Notes: generated by a model not told the origin, from the sequence alone. A stretch of DNA of 64,000 nt from Pseudomonas hefeiensis (GCF_030687835.1 NZ_CP117449.1:5394001-5458000); one strand, 5' to 3'. Shown: positions 50,194 through 59,537, numbered from the stretch's first letter. A program made the numbers and translations.

Positions 50194-50223
50194 ATAGATG
50201 TGGACGATTCTGGAAGATTCAAG
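50194..50223 (-). promoter_or_regulatory. Sigma-32-like promoter of clpB
   Basis: On the minus strand CTTGAAT at the -35 and CCACATCTAT at the -10, against the consensus CTTGAAA-N14-CCCCATnT, about 75 bases before clpB. Confidence 0.6.
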
Positions 50224-50253
50224 CAGTGCGCTATTGATACAGATCAGAGAAGT

Positions 50254-50979
50254 CTAGCGTTCGAGCCAGATCAGGGAGGCGAAGCGACCGGTACGCGCGT
50301 TGCGCCGGTAGGAAAAGAAGCGTGGGTCGGTCACCGTGCACTGGCCGCCCCCGTAGACCGCCGTTACACCGCGCGCCGCCATCCGTTGACGTGCCAGTGC
50401 ATAAATATCGGCCAGGAACTTGCCGGCATTGTCGCCAGGCACGAAGGCCTCTGCCGCCCGAGGCAGTTGCGCCATGAACGCTTCACGCACTTCCGGCCCC
50501 ACTTCAAAGGCTTGTGGGCCGATGGCCGGGCCGAGCCAGGCGAGGATTTCGTCGGCCGGGACCTGGAGACTGTCGATAGTAGCCTCCAGCACGCCGTTCG
50601 CCAGCCCGCGCCAACCGGCATGGGCTGCCGCGACGCGGGTGCCGGCACGGTTGCAGAACAGCACCGGCAGACAGTCCGCCGTCATCGCCGTGCAGGCGAT
50701 ACCCGGCGTGGCGGTCCAGCTGGCATCGGCGGTGGCCACCCGAGCCGGATCAGCCTCGACCACGGTAATACCGTGGACCTGCTGCAACCAGGCCGGACGG
50801 ATGGCAAATCGATCGGTGAGGCGGCGACGGTTCTCAGCGACGGCCGTGGGCTCATCGCCCACATGGTCGCCCAGGTTGAGGCTGTCGAACGGCGCCAGGC
50901 TGACGCCGCCAGTACGGGTAGTGACGCAGGCCTTTACCCAGGCCGGCGCGGGCCAGTCGGGTATCAGCCAGTCATTCAT
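50254..50979 (-). CDS. pgeF: PgeF/YfiH family (laccase-domain) protein
   Basis: A 241-residue DUF152 protein. The metal-binding pattern is seen as LQQVHGITVVEAD (His near 71), TADCLPVLFCNRAGT (Cys near 107) and VAAAHAGWRGLANGVLEA (His near 125). Family members act on purine nucleosides, and in E. coli YfiH edits peptidoglycan precursors carrying Ser in place of Ala. The ATG overlaps the rluD stop by 4 bases. Confidence 0.93.
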   Translation of the reverse strand: MNDWLIPDWPAPAWVKACVTTRTGGVSLAPFDSLNLGDHVGDEPTAVAENRRRLTDRFAIRPAWLQQVHGITVVEADPARVATADASWTATPGIACTAMTADCLPVLFCNRAGTRVAAAHAGWRGLANGVLEATIDSLQVPADEILAWLGPAIGPQAFEVGPEVREAFMAQLPRAAEAFVPGDNAGKFLADIYALARQRMAARGVTAVYGGGQCTVTDPRFFSYRRNARTGRFASLIWLER

Positions 50980-51938
50980 CCGATGAACGCCTCGCGGTCC
51001 TGCTTGAGCAACGTCAGCAGCCAGACGAAGTCATCCGGCAGCGGCGATTCCCAGCTCATGCGCTTGCCGGTGGTCGGATGATCCAGCTCCAGGAAACGCG
51101 CGTGCAGCGCCTGGCGCGGGAAGCTTTTCAACGACTCGACCATGGTGATACTCGCGGCCGGCGGAATGCGGAAACGTCCGCCATAGGCCGGGTCGCCCAC
51201 CAACGGGAAGTTGATGTGAGCCATGTGTACGCGGATCTGGTGGGTACGGCCGGTTTCCAGCTTCACTCGCACATGCGTGTGCGAACGGAAACGCTCCAGC
51301 ACGCGGTAGTGGCTGACCGCCTGCTTGCCGCCTTCCATCACGGCCATGCGCTGGCGCTGCTGGCCGTGACGGCCGATGGGTGCGTTGATCTTGCCACCGG
51401 CGGTGACCACGCCGATCACGATGCATTCATAAATGCGGCTTACGCTGCGACTTTGCAGCTGTGTGACCAGTTGTGTCTGCGCCTGAATGGTCTTGGCCAC
51501 CACCATCAGACCGGTGGTGTCCTTGTCCAGGCGGTGCACGATGCCGGCGCGGGGCACGTTGACGATGTCCGGCACGTGGTGCAACAAGGCGTTGAGCAGG
51601 GTGCCATCGGCATGACCGGCGGCCGGATGCACCACCAGGCCCGCAGGCTTGTTGATCACCAGGATGTCGTCGTCTTCATAGACGATGTCCAGAGCAATGT
51701 CTTGGGCGACCCATTCTCCCTGGGCCTCCTGCTCGGCAGTCAGTTCTAGAATGGCGCCGCCATGGACGATGTCGCGCGGGCGGATCACCGCCCCATCCAC
51801 AGTCAGACGGCCGTCCTTGATCCAGGCGGAAAGGCGCGAGCGCGAATGCTCGGCGAAGAGTTGTGCGGCGACTTGATCGAGGCGTTGGCCGCCCAATTCG
51901 GACGGCACCTCTGCGCGAAGTTCTATTTTATCGGACAT
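50976..51938 (-). CDS. rluD: 23S rRNA pseudouridine(1911/1915/1917) synthase
   Basis: A 320-residue synthase with an N-terminal S4 domain ([20 protein letters not shown]) and the catalytic motif [19 protein letters not shown] (Asp near 139), then [19 protein letters not shown] chose the ATG at 51938 ([11 protein letters not shown]); the 7 extra residues of a longer frame are not conserved. Divergent from bamD, the usual order. Confidence 0.95.
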   Translation of the reverse strand: MSDKIELRAEVPSELGGQRLDQVAAQLFAEHSRSRLSAWIKDGRLTVDGAVIRPRDIVHGGAILELTAEQEAQGEWVAQDIALDIVYEDDDILVINKPAGLVVHPAAGHADGTLLNALLHHVPDIVNVPRAGIVHRLDKDTTGLMVVAKTIQAQTQLVTQLQSRSVSRIYECIVIGVVTAGGKINAPIGRHGQQRQRMAVMEGGKQAVSHYRVLERFRSHTHVRVKLETGRTHQIRVHMAHINFPLVGDPAYGGRFRIPPAASITMVESLKSFPRQALHARFLELDHPTTGKRMSWESPLPDDFVWLLTLLKQDREAFIG

Positions 51939-52089
51939 GCTCGGACTAGGCGTCGGCACAGCCTTTGGTTTCGGCTGCGCGCTTGTGGTTAAATACGGCG
52001 TCTTTTGCCCCGAGGCTATTCAACGGGGCGCTCATCATAACAGGACGGCCCCGCCCAAGACAGCGGCCGTCATAGGGACGCAAGCCGCC

Positions 52090-53106
52090 ATGCAAGTGAA
52101 ACACCTGCTGCTGATCGCCATCCTCGCATTGACTGCTGCTTGCTCGTCGAAGGAAGTCGTAGACGAAAACCTGAGCGAAGTCGAACTGTACCAACAGGCG
52201 CAGACCGACCTGGACAACAACAGCTATACCAGCGCCACGGCCAAGCTCAAGGCCCTGGAGTCGCGGTATCCGTTCGGGCGCTATGCCGATCAGGCCCAGC
52301 TGGAGCTGATCTACGCCAACTACAAGAACGCCGAGCCGGAAGCTGCGAAATCCGCCGCCGAGCGCTTCATTCGTCTGCACCCGCAGCACCCGAACGTCGA
52401 TTACGCTTACTACCTCAAGGGCCTGACCTCCTTCGACCAGGACGTCGGCCTGCTGGCGCGCTTCCTGCCGCTGGACATGACCAAGCGTGACCCGGGCGCG
52501 GCGCGCGACTCCTACAACGAGTTCGCCCAACTGACCAGCCGTTTCCCCAACAGCCGTTATTCGCCGGACGCCAAGCAGCGCATGATCTACCTGCGCAACC
52601 TGCTGGCTGCCTACGAAATCCACGTGGCTGACTACTACCTGACCCGTCAGGCCTACGTCGCCGCCGCCAACCGTGGCCGCTACGTGGTGGAAAACTTCCA
52701 GGAAACCCCATCGGTGGGCGACGGCCTGGCGGTGATGACCGAAGCGTACCAGCGCCTGCACCTGGACGATCTGGCCGCCACCAGCCTGGAAACCCTCAAG
52801 CTGAACTACCCGGATCACCCGTCCCTGGAGGATGGCCAGTTCACCCCACGGGTTGACGAAGCCGACAACCGTTCATGGCTGAGCAAGGCGACCCTGGGCC
52901 TGATCGAATCCCGCCCACCCCTGCCGCCGGGCGAAACCCGCGCCAACCAGGACGTGCAGCGCCAGTTCCAGGATGCCAAGGAAGCCATTCCCAACGAGCT
53001 CAAGCCCAAGGACGAAAACGGCGACGTGCTCGAAGAGGAAGAACCTGAGAGCGAATCCAGCGATCGCTCCTGGTTCAGCTACATGACCTTCGGCCTGTTC
53101 GACTGA
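52090..53106 (+). CDS. bamD: Outer-membrane assembly lipoprotein BamD
   Basis: A 338-residue lipoprotein of the BAM complex, essential for inserting beta-barrel proteins. The signal [20 protein letters not shown] has the lipobox TAAC. Five TPR-like pairs follow, for example [20 protein letters not shown] and [21 protein letters not shown] Pro- and Glu-rich C-terminal tail (about 270-325, ending [14 protein letters not shown]) extends beyond the E. coli protein, as in Pseudomonas. I chose the ATG at 52090 over the longer frame from 51937, which lacks a signal peptide. Confidence 0.95.
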   Translation: MQVKHLLLIAILALTAACSSKEVVDENLSEVELYQQAQTDLDNNSYTSATAKLKALESRYPFGRYADQAQLELIYANYKNAEPEAAKSAAERFIRLHPQHPNVDYAYYLKGLTSFDQDVGLLARFLPLDMTKRDPGAARDSYNEFAQLTSRFPNSRYSPDAKQRMIYLRNLLAAYEIHVADYYLTRQAYVAAANRGRYVVENFQETPSVGDGLAVMTEAYQRLHLDDLAATSLETLKLNYPDHPSLEDGQFTPRVDEADNRSWLSKATLGLIESRPPLPPGETRANQDVQRQFQDAKEAIPNELKPKDENGDVLEEEEPESESSDRSWFSYMTFGLFD

Positions 53107-53122
53107 GGCCAGGCGTCAGCCA

Positions 53123-53151
53123 AAAGGGAGACCCACGGGTCTCCCTTTTTT
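53123..53151 (+). terminator. Intrinsic terminator of bamD
   Basis: Stem AAGGGAGACC/GGGTCTCCCTT with a CAC loop and T run, 17 bases after the stop. Confidence 0.9.
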
Positions 53152-53230
53152 GTGCCTGGATTTTATAGCGCTGTGCGCCGTTCCTGTCCTTGGCTAAACT
53201 GCCTGATCATTAGTCAAAAAGCCGCCCATC

Positions 53231-53464
53231 ATGCTTCGTTTACTATTCTGGATCGCCCTGATTGCCGCCGCGATATGGTTGTGGCGCAAGTTCAAGAGCA
53301 CCTCTGCCGCACCAAACGCCCCTCGGGAACGGGACGCACCGCCCATGGTCCGTTGCGCCCACTGCGGCGTGCACCTGCCGCGTGACCGGGCATTGGCTCT
53401 CGAACAACAGTGGTATTGCAGCCAGGCTCATCTGGAGCAAGGCCCGGGCACTCGTGATCGCTGA
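53231..53464 (+). CDS. PP0621 family protein
   Basis: A 77-residue protein with one N-terminal membrane segment (MLRLLFWIALIAAAIWLW) and a likely zinc-binding site made of CAHCG (near 42) and YCSQAH (near 62). The family is named after a P. putida gene and its role is unknown. Its end overlaps the pilS start by 11 bases, so the two are coupled. Confidence 0.85.
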   Translation: MLRLLFWIALIAAAIWLWRKFKSTSAAPNAPRERDAPPMVRCAHCGVHLPRDRALALEQQWYCSQAHLEQGPGTRDR

Positions 53465-55046
53465 GCAGACCCCAAGCCCTCGCGTCAAACAGACGCAGCG
53501 CTTGCTGCGTCTTTATCACCTGTACCGCTTAAGCATCGGCATCACCCTGGTGCTGCTGATCTCCAGCAACATGGACAACCGCCTGCTGGAGTTCGCCAAC
53601 GACGATTGGCTGCGCAGCGGCAGTTGGCTGTACCTGATACTGAATATCCTGCTGGTAGTGTTTCTTGAGAACGCGCGCCGACCTGCCCGGCTGTTCGGCC
53701 TGGCACTGACCGACGTGCTGTTGCTGTCGTGGCTGTTCTTCGCCGCTGGTGGCGCCCCCAGCGCCATCGGCAACCTGCTCATTGTCTCGGTGGCCATCGG
53801 CAATACGCTGCTGCGAGGCCGAATCGGGTTGTTGATCGCCGCTGTCGCCACGCTTGGCATCGTCGGATCAACCTTGTTCCTCGACCTCAGCGATTCGAGC
53901 CGTCCCAGCAGTTACCTGCAAGCCGGCACCCTGGGGGCTTTGTGTTTTGCCGCCGCACTCCTGGTGCAGGGCCTGACCCGACGACTGGAAGCCAGCGAAA
54001 CCCTGGCCGAACAACGCGCCAGCGAAGTGATCGGCCTCGAAGCGCTCAACGCGCTGATCCTGCAACGCATGCGCACCGGTATCCTGGTGCTCGACCGTCA
54101 GCGCCGGGTGCAATTGGCCAATGAAAGCGCGTTGAACCTGCTGGGTATGCACGATCTGGTCGGCCAGCGGCTCGACGACTGCTCCAGCGCCCTGGTCGAA
54201 CGCCTGCAACTGTGGTTGAACAACCCCAGCCTGCGTCCGCAAAGCCTGACCATCACCGGCACAGGCCTGACCCTGCAACCGAGCTTCATCGCCCTGGGGC
54301 ATCACGATCAGCACCAGATCCTGGTCTTCCTCGAAGACCAGGCCCAAGTGGCCCAGCACGCCCAGCAGTTGAAACTCGCGTCCCTGGGGCGCCTCACCGC
54401 CGGTATCGCCCATGAAATCCGCAACCCGTTGGGGGCAATCAGCCATGCGGCGCAATTGCTGCGCGAGTCCGAGGAACTGAACAGCGCGGATCGGCGTCTG
54501 ACGCAGATCATCCAGGATCACTCCCAACGAATGAACCGCGTCATTGAAAACGTCCTGCAACTGTCCCGCCGCCAGCAAACCACAGCGCAGCGGCTGGACC
54601 TGCGGATCTGGCTAGACCAGTTCGTCCGCCTGGCCCGGGAAAGCGCGGCCGAGCATCAGCAATTGCACCTGAACATCGACCCTGGCGACTACACCACGCT
54701 GATGGACCCTGATCAGTTGAACCAGGTGCTCGACAACCTGCTGCGCAACGCCTGGCGACACAGCGCGATGGTCCATGAACAGGCCGAGGTCTGGCTGAAG
54801 CTGTTCATCGATCCCCACAGCCAGTTGTCCACGCTGGACATTATCGACAACGGCCCCGGCGTCACGCCGGATCAACAAGCCCATCTGTTCGAACCCTTCT
54901 TCACTACCAGCAGCCAGGGCACCGGCCTTGGGCTCTATCTGTCCCGTGAGCTGTGCGAAAGCAACCAGGCCCGCCTAGACTTCAAACCACGCCAAGGCGG
55001 CGGCTGCTTTCGCATCACCTTTGCTCACGGACGGAAACAGATTTGA
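53454..55046 (+). CDS. pilS: Sensor histidine kinase PilS
   Basis: A 530-residue kinase, the same length as P. aeruginosa PilS. Six hydrophobic segments lie in the first 190 residues (GITLVLLISSN, YLILNILLVVFL, LLLSWLFFAAGG and others). A PAS-like region (about 200-310, with MRTGILVLDRQRRVQLANES) follows, then HisKA AGIAHEIRNPLGA near 320 and ATPase boxes LDNLLRNAWRHS, DNGPGV and GTGLGLYLS. In P. aeruginosa PilS senses PilA in the membrane. The GTG at 53454 has GGAGCAAGG upstream and overlaps the previous gene. Confidence 0.93.
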   Translation: MIAEQTPSPRVKQTQRLLRLYHLYRLSIGITLVLLISSNMDNRLLEFANDDWLRSGSWLYLILNILLVVFLENARRPARLFGLALTDVLLLSWLFFAAGGAPSAIGNLLIVSVAIGNTLLRGRIGLLIAAVATLGIVGSTLFLDLSDSSRPSSYLQAGTLGALCFAAALLVQGLTRRLEASETLAEQRASEVIGLEALNALILQRMRTGILVLDRQRRVQLANESALNLLGMHDLVGQRLDDCSSALVERLQLWLNNPSLRPQSLTITGTGLTLQPSFIALGHHDQHQILVFLEDQAQVAQHAQQLKLASLGRLTAGIAHEIRNPLGAISHAAQLLRESEELNSADRRLTQIIQDHSQRMNRVIENVLQLSRRQQTTAQRLDLRIWLDQFVRLARESAAEHQQLHLNIDPGDYTTLMDPDQLNQVLDNLLRNAWRHSAMVHEQAEVWLKLFIDPHSQLSTLDIIDNGPGVTPDQQAHLFEPFFTTSSQGTGLGLYLSRELCESNQARLDFKPRQGGGCFRITFAHGRKQI

Positions 55047-56389
55047 CTACACGCTCACGGCAACGAATCCTGATCGTCGATGACGAACCGGACATCCGCG
55101 AACTCCTGGACATCACCCTGGGACGGATGAAACTCGACACCCGCAGCGCCCAGAACCTTGCCCAGGCCCAGGCCCTGCTGGCTGAAGAGACCTTTGACCT
55201 GTGCCTGACCGACATGCGCCTGCCCGACGGCACCGGCCTGGAGTTGGTGCAACACATCCAGCAACGCTACCCGCAACTGCCCGTGGCAATGATCACCGCC
55301 TACGGCAGCCTGGAAACCGCCATCGACGCCCTCAAGGCCGGCGCCTTCGACTTCCTGACCAAACCGGTCGACCTGGGACGGCTGCGGGAGCTGGTCACCA
55401 GCGCGTTACGCCTACCGCCGGTCGCCATCCCGGCGGCGTCCATCGAGCGCTGTCTGCTGGGCGACTCCCCGCCGATGCACAACGTCCGCAAACAGATCGA
55501 AAAACTCGCTCGCAGTCAGGCGCCGGTCTACATCAGCGGGGAATCGGGTTGCGGCAAGGAGCTGGTCGCCCGGTTGATCCATGAGCAAGGCCCGCGTTCC
55601 GGCCAGGGTTTTGTGCCGGTCAACTGTGGGGCGATTCCCAGTGAGCTGATGGAAAGCGAGTTTTTCGGCCATCGAAAAGGCAGCTTCAGCGGCGCCATCG
55701 AAGACAAACCCGGACTGTTCCAGGCCGCCCACGGCGGGACCTTGTTCCTTGACGAAGTGGCCGACCTGCCCCTGGCGATGCAAGTCAAATTGCTGCGGGC
55801 CATCCAGGAAAAGGCCGTGCGTGCCGTTGGAGGCCAGCAGGAAGAGGTGGTGGATGTACGCGTTCTTTGCGCTACCCACAAAGATCTGGACGCCGAAGTC
55901 AGCGCCGGGCGCTTTCGCCAGGATCTGTACTATCGACTCAACGTCATCGAACTGCGTGTCCCGCCCTTGCGTGAACGCCGCGAAGACATCGAACCTCTCG
56001 CCACTCATACCCTCCAGCGCCTGGCCGCCAACACCGGCAGTCCTGCGGTCAAGCTCCATCCCCAGGCCCTGGACGCCCTTCGAAACTACCGCTTCCCGGG
56101 CAATGTTCGGGAACTGGAAAACATGCTCGAACGCGCTTACACCCTTTGCGAGCACCAGTTGATCGAAGCCCACGACCTGCGCCTGGTTGAAGGCATTAGC
56201 ACTACCGACGCAGGCAGCCCCGATCTGATGCGGGTCGATAACCTGGAAGACTATCTGGAGGACGTCGAACGCAAACTCATTCTTCAGGCGTTGGAGGAAA
56301 CCCGCTGGAACCGCACGGCGGCGGCCCAGCGGTTGAAATTGTCGTTTCGGTCGATGCGGTATCGGTTGAAGAAGTTGGGGTTGGACTGA
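55043..56389 (+). CDS. pilR: NtrC-family response regulator PilR
   Basis: A 448-residue sigma-54 activator. The receiver has VDDEPD and phospho-acceptor Asp57 in CLTDMRLPDG. The AAA+ domain has Walker A GESGCGKELVAR near 165, sigma-54 contact loop GSFSGA near 211 (a variant of GAFTGA) and FLDEVADLPL. The C-terminal HTH is NRTAAAQRLKLSFRSMRYR. The start is a TTG (55043) whose bases overlap the pilS stop (TTGA). The expected target is the pilA sigma-54 promoter at 36101-36117. Confidence 0.93.
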   Translation: MTTRSRQRILIVDDEPDIRELLDITLGRMKLDTRSAQNLAQAQALLAEETFDLCLTDMRLPDGTGLELVQHIQQRYPQLPVAMITAYGSLETAIDALKAGAFDFLTKPVDLGRLRELVTSALRLPPVAIPAASIERCLLGDSPPMHNVRKQIEKLARSQAPVYISGESGCGKELVARLIHEQGPRSGQGFVPVNCGAIPSELMESEFFGHRKGSFSGAIEDKPGLFQAAHGGTLFLDEVADLPLAMQVKLLRAIQEKAVRAVGGQQEEVVDVRVLCATHKDLDAEVSAGRFRQDLYYRLNVIELRVPPLRERREDIEPLATHTLQRLAANTGSPAVKLHPQALDALRNYRFPGNVRELENMLERAYTLCEHQLIEAHDLRLVEGISTTDAGSPDLMRVDNLEDYLEDVERKLILQALEETRWNRTAAAQRLKLSFRSMRYRLKKLGLD

Positions 56390-56436
56390 GCGGGCGTCCG
56401 GCTCAGCGCAACCAATGGCCGGGCCTACACCACACT

Positions 56437-56568
56437 GTGTGGCGAGGGGATTTATCCCCGTCGGGCTGCGCAGCAGCCCCAAAAGCAGCAATTTGATCAA
56501 TCTGATACGGGGGGGTGTCAGGTTGAGGTTTGCTACGCAGCCCAACGGGGATAAATCCCCTCGCCACA
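56437..56568. repeat. GTGGCGAGGGG-family inverted element
   Basis: Ends TGTGGCGAGGGGATTTATCC and complement, inner CGGGCTGCGCAGCAGCCC hairpin and partial match CTACGCAGCCCAACGGGG. Same family as 30054-30213. Confidence 0.85.
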
Positions 56569-56609
56569 AAATAGTGTTCAACCTGACAGCTCTGTTGGTC
56601 CGTCTAGCC

Positions 56610-56966
56610 CTACACCGGCACCTGCTCATCCAATACTCGATTGGCCAGTAATTCACTCAACTCAATCAACTGCTGTACCCCCAAGGCGATATGCCGTCGC
56701 GAGCCTTCAAGCTCGAAGGCCAGGTCGCTGACGGTTGCGTTGGCCGAGGCCAGGGTTTCGCTGAGGTTGGCGAGGAGGCATTCGGTGTCGATGCCGTCCA
56801 CTACGGTGAACAGTTGGGTTGAGGCTGGTTTCTTTTTGGCTTCGGGCTTTGGGCCGAGGTAATAGTCGAGGGCGCGCTGGGCGGCTTCATCGAGTTTTTG
56901 GTGATCAGGATCGACGGGGGGTGACGAGGGATCGGTTTCGGGGGGATTGGGTGTAATTTTGTACAT
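56610..56966 (-). CDS. DUF6124 family protein
   Basis: A 118-residue protein with a Pro/Ser-rich start (MYKITPNPPETDPSSPPVDP) and a helical body (DEAAQRALDYYLGP, then ECLLANLSETLASANATVSD). It matches a Pseudomonas-specific family of unknown function found in several copies per genome. The ATG has a GGAGCGTCACCC purine-rich stretch upstream, and a highly structured sequence (57000-57260) precedes it. Confidence 0.8.
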   Translation of the reverse strand: MYKITPNPPETDPSSPPVDPDHQKLDEAAQRALDYYLGPKPEAKKKPASTQLFTVVDGIDTECLLANLSETLASANATVSDLAFELEGSRRHIALGVQQLIELSELLANRVLDEQVPV

Positions 56967-56999
56967 AGGGTGACGCTCCGTTTACTGGTTGGAGCTGCC

Positions 57000-57260
57000 A
57001 CGTTCGTTTCCAAGCGAGGGGGTGGCAGCCGTACGCAGGTTGGAAAACCGGGGTAAACGAGCCCGGCAGACCCGAAGGTCTCCCGCGCACAGCCGCCATA
57101 ACGAAGCGAGGTCAAAAGCGAGCGCAAGCATACGTTATGAAGGGCGCTTTCGCGCTGTTTACTTATCGGGTTTCCAAGCCCGGCCGCTGAATTGGCAGCG
57201 ACGAAAAAAGATTAACGAGAACGCTTCCCACCCGGCAACCGCCAGAACTCGTCGGAAAAT
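57000..57260 (-). other. Structured non-coding sequence upstream of the DUF6124 gene
   Basis: Read on the minus strand it holds several hairpins: GCGC-GAAA-GCGC near 57155, AGACC-TTCG-GGTCT near 57080, and TTCCAA...TTGGAA enclosing the CTGCGTACGGCTGCCACC block at about 57008-57045. No reading frame is convincing. It may be a 5' leader RNA or a mobile repeat. Confidence 0.4.
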
Positions 57261-57646
57261 TCGGCTCGAATTAGGGGCTTTGTCCGACCATTCCCACAAA
57301 GCCTGATCGGCCGTGAGGACGGTGTGTATATCCGTTTCTGCGGTAACGGCTGCTTAGGGTTCCGCCCTTACGGCGGCTCACTTTTGAAAAGCGCAAAAGT
57401 AAGCAAAACGCTTCTGCCCCACCACTCGGCACCTCGCTTAGGCTCGGTGTGCCCTCACTCCGGCATTGCTCCGTGGGCCCGCCGCGAAGGGCCATCCATG
57501 GCCCAGCGCGGCTATCCCGGCATCCATGCCGGGATGCCCACTCCACAATGCCTGCGTTCGGCCAGCGTGGTTAACGGGGCGCCGAGATCAACGTCCTCCG
57601 CGAGGCGGCCTGACAGCCGGCCTGGTTTTGGGCGAACGCGTTTCTC

Positions 57647-57732
57647 CTGTGGGAGCGAGCCTGCTCGCGATAACGGTGGCTCTGTTTGCATCAATACTGA
57701 ATGTGCCGCCTTCGCGGGCAAGCCCGCACAAT
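57647..57732. repeat. REPIN-type repeat inside the large inverted repeat
   Basis: TGTGGGAGCGAGCCTGCTCG at the 5' end and TTCGCGGGCAAGCCCGCACA at the 3' end, a diverged copy. Confidence 0.75.
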
Positions 57733-57737
57733 AGAAT

Positions 57738-57955
57738 TGAAGTACACCCGCAAGAAACAGGCCGGCTATCAGGCCGTCTCGCGAGCAAGCTTTGCTCCCA
57801 CAGGTCCAGCCCAAACAGGTCTAATTGGTGTACACCGCCCGCAAGAGCCAGGCCGGCTATCAGGCCGCCTCGCGAGCAAGCTTTGCTCCCACAGATTCGC
57901 TCACAGGTCCGATGGGTGTACACCCGCAAGAAACAGGCCGGCTGTCAGGCCGCCT
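57738..57955. repeat. Direct repeats of about 90 bases
   Basis: The unit GTACACC(CG)CCGCAAGA...CAGGCCGGCTATCAGGCC, followed by CGCGAGCAAGCTTTGCTCCC, starts near 57740, 57829 and 57916, the last copy being cut short. A related fragment lies at 58322-58350. Confidence 0.7.
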
Positions 57956-58381
57956 CGCTTTTGATTTTGATCTGGGGCGCCCCGTTAACCACGCTGGCCG
58001 AACGCAGGTATTGTGGAGTGGGCACCTCGGCATGGATGCCGAGGTAGCCGCGCTGGGCCATGGATGGCCCTTCGCGGCGGGCCCACGGAGCAATGCCTTC
58101 GTTCGGGCATGCCGAGCCTAGGCGAGGCACCGAGTGGTGGGGCAAAGCGCTTTTGGTTACTTTTGGCGCTCTTCCAAAAGTGACCCGCTGTAAGAGCGGA
58201 ACCGCCAGCTGCCATTACCGCAGAAACGGATATGTACCCAGCCAACAAAACCCTGGCCGGCTGTCAGGCCGCCATCGCGAGCAGGCTCGCTCCCACAGTT
58301 GGATCCGGGTACAACCATGAGAGACAGGCCGGCTATCAGGCCGCCTCGTCACCCAGCTCAACCCCAAGCCAGAGCCGAACC

Positions 58382-59482
58382 CTACAACCGCCCCGCCGGC
58401 GCATACGGCGCAGGATCAATCACCGGCTCACGCCCCAACATCACATCAACAAACAACCGACACGAGGCCGGCGCCAGCACCAGTCCATTACGATAATGCC
58501 CACAGTTCAACCACAGCCCCGAAAACCCCGGCACTTCACCAATATAGGGAATGCCCTCCGGCGATCCAGGCCGCAACCCGGTCCAATGCCCCACCACCTC
58601 GGCGTCCGCCAACGCAGGAATCAGCTGCTGCGCCGACGCCTTCAGGCTCTCGAGCGCAACATTGGTCGGGGTCTTGTCGAAGCCTTCGCGCTCCAGCGTA
58701 CTGCCCACCAGAATATGCCCGTCGCGACGCGGAATCGCATAACGGCCCTTGGCCAGGACCATGCTCGATAGAAAATCCGACGCACACTTGTACAAAATCA
58801 TCTGGCCCTTGACCGGCTCGACCGGCAATTTCAGCCCCAGAGTCTTGAGCAGTTCACCGCTCCAGGCGCCTGCCGCCAGAACCACCTGATCGCCAAGGAT
58901 CGGCCCCTCGGAGCTGTTAACCCCCACGACACGCCCGCCGTCGCGGATGAACCCGCCGACCTCGCATTGCTCATGAAGCGTGACATTGGGTAGCGCCAGC
59001 AACGCAGCCTTGAGGGATTTCACCAACCGGGGATTGCGCACATTAGCTACATCAGCCATGTAGATCGCCCGGGAGTAACCCGCGCCCAGCACCGGCACCG
59101 CATCACGGACAGCCGAGATTTCCACAGCCCGCAACGGGCGCCCTTCCCGCTCGGCCCAGGCCAGTGCTTCGGCCTGATCGTCCAGGTCCAGCCAATACAG
59201 ACCGGTGACATGCACCTGCGGATCAACCCCGGTGGCCGCAAACAGACGCTGAGCCAGCTGTGGATAAAAATCCTGCGACCAGTGGGCCAGCGCGGTGACC
59301 GCCGGGCTATAGCGCCAGGGGTACAGCGGCGAAACAATACCGCCGCCGGCCCAGGACGATTCCTGGCCGACACTGGAACGGTCCAGCAGCACCACACGCT
59401 GCCCTTCGGACGCGAGATTGAACGCCGTCAGCAGGCCGATGACTCCGCCGCCGACAATCACCACTTGCTGTTGCCTGGTCAT
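58382..59482 (-). CDS. thiO: Glycine oxidase ThiO
   Basis: A 366-residue FAD enzyme that oxidises glycine to the imine used for the thiazole of thiamine. FAD site VVIVGGGVIGLLTAFNLASE at residues 7-26, QESSWAGGGIVSPLYPWRY near 40 and the C-terminal LRPGSPEGIPYIGEVPGFSG with LNCGHYRNGLVLAPAS. It follows the minor pilin genes on the same strand by 55 bases, but the function is unrelated. Confidence 0.9.
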   Translation of the reverse strand: MTRQQQVVIVGGGVIGLLTAFNLASEGQRVVLLDRSSVGQESSWAGGGIVSPLYPWRYSPAVTALAHWSQDFYPQLAQRLFAATGVDPQVHVTGLYWLDLDDQAEALAWAEREGRPLRAVEISAVRDAVPVLGAGYSRAIYMADVANVRNPRLVKSLKAALLALPNVTLHEQCEVGGFIRDGGRVVGVNSSEGPILGDQVVLAAGAWSGELLKTLGLKLPVEPVKGQMILYKCASDFLSSMVLAKGRYAIPRRDGHILVGSTLEREGFDKTPTNVALESLKASAQQLIPALADAEVVGHWTGLRPGSPEGIPYIGEVPGFSGLWLNCGHYRNGLVLAPASCRLFVDVMLGREPVIDPAPYAPAGRL

Positions 59483-59537
59483 GTTCTATTTCAACTCACA
59501 AGACAAAGGGCGCAGGACAGCGCCCGAAAAAATAAAC

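Larger units (their letters stand above)
57325..58237. repeat. Large imperfect inverted repeat with REP-filled core
   Basis: The left arm (57325-57632) and right arm (57926-58237) are reverse complements at visibly high identity. Both contain TATCCGTTTCTGCGGTAA, GGCCCGCCGCGAAGGGCC, CCATCCATGGCCCAGCGCGG and GTTAACGGGGCGCC. The 293-base core holds REP sequences. Short open frames across the arms have no family resemblance, so I treat the region as non-coding. Confidence 0.85.

Noticed and set aside
57738..57955. Possible CRISPR array suggested by repeated units
   Set aside because: The units are too long and contain REP sequence, there are no unique spacers of regular size, and no cas genes are present.
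57324..58320. Several overlapping open frames of 60-190 codons in the large inverted repeat
   Set aside because: They exist on both strands of both arms because the arms are repeats; they cross REP sequences and lack ribosome sites, so I do not treat them as genes.
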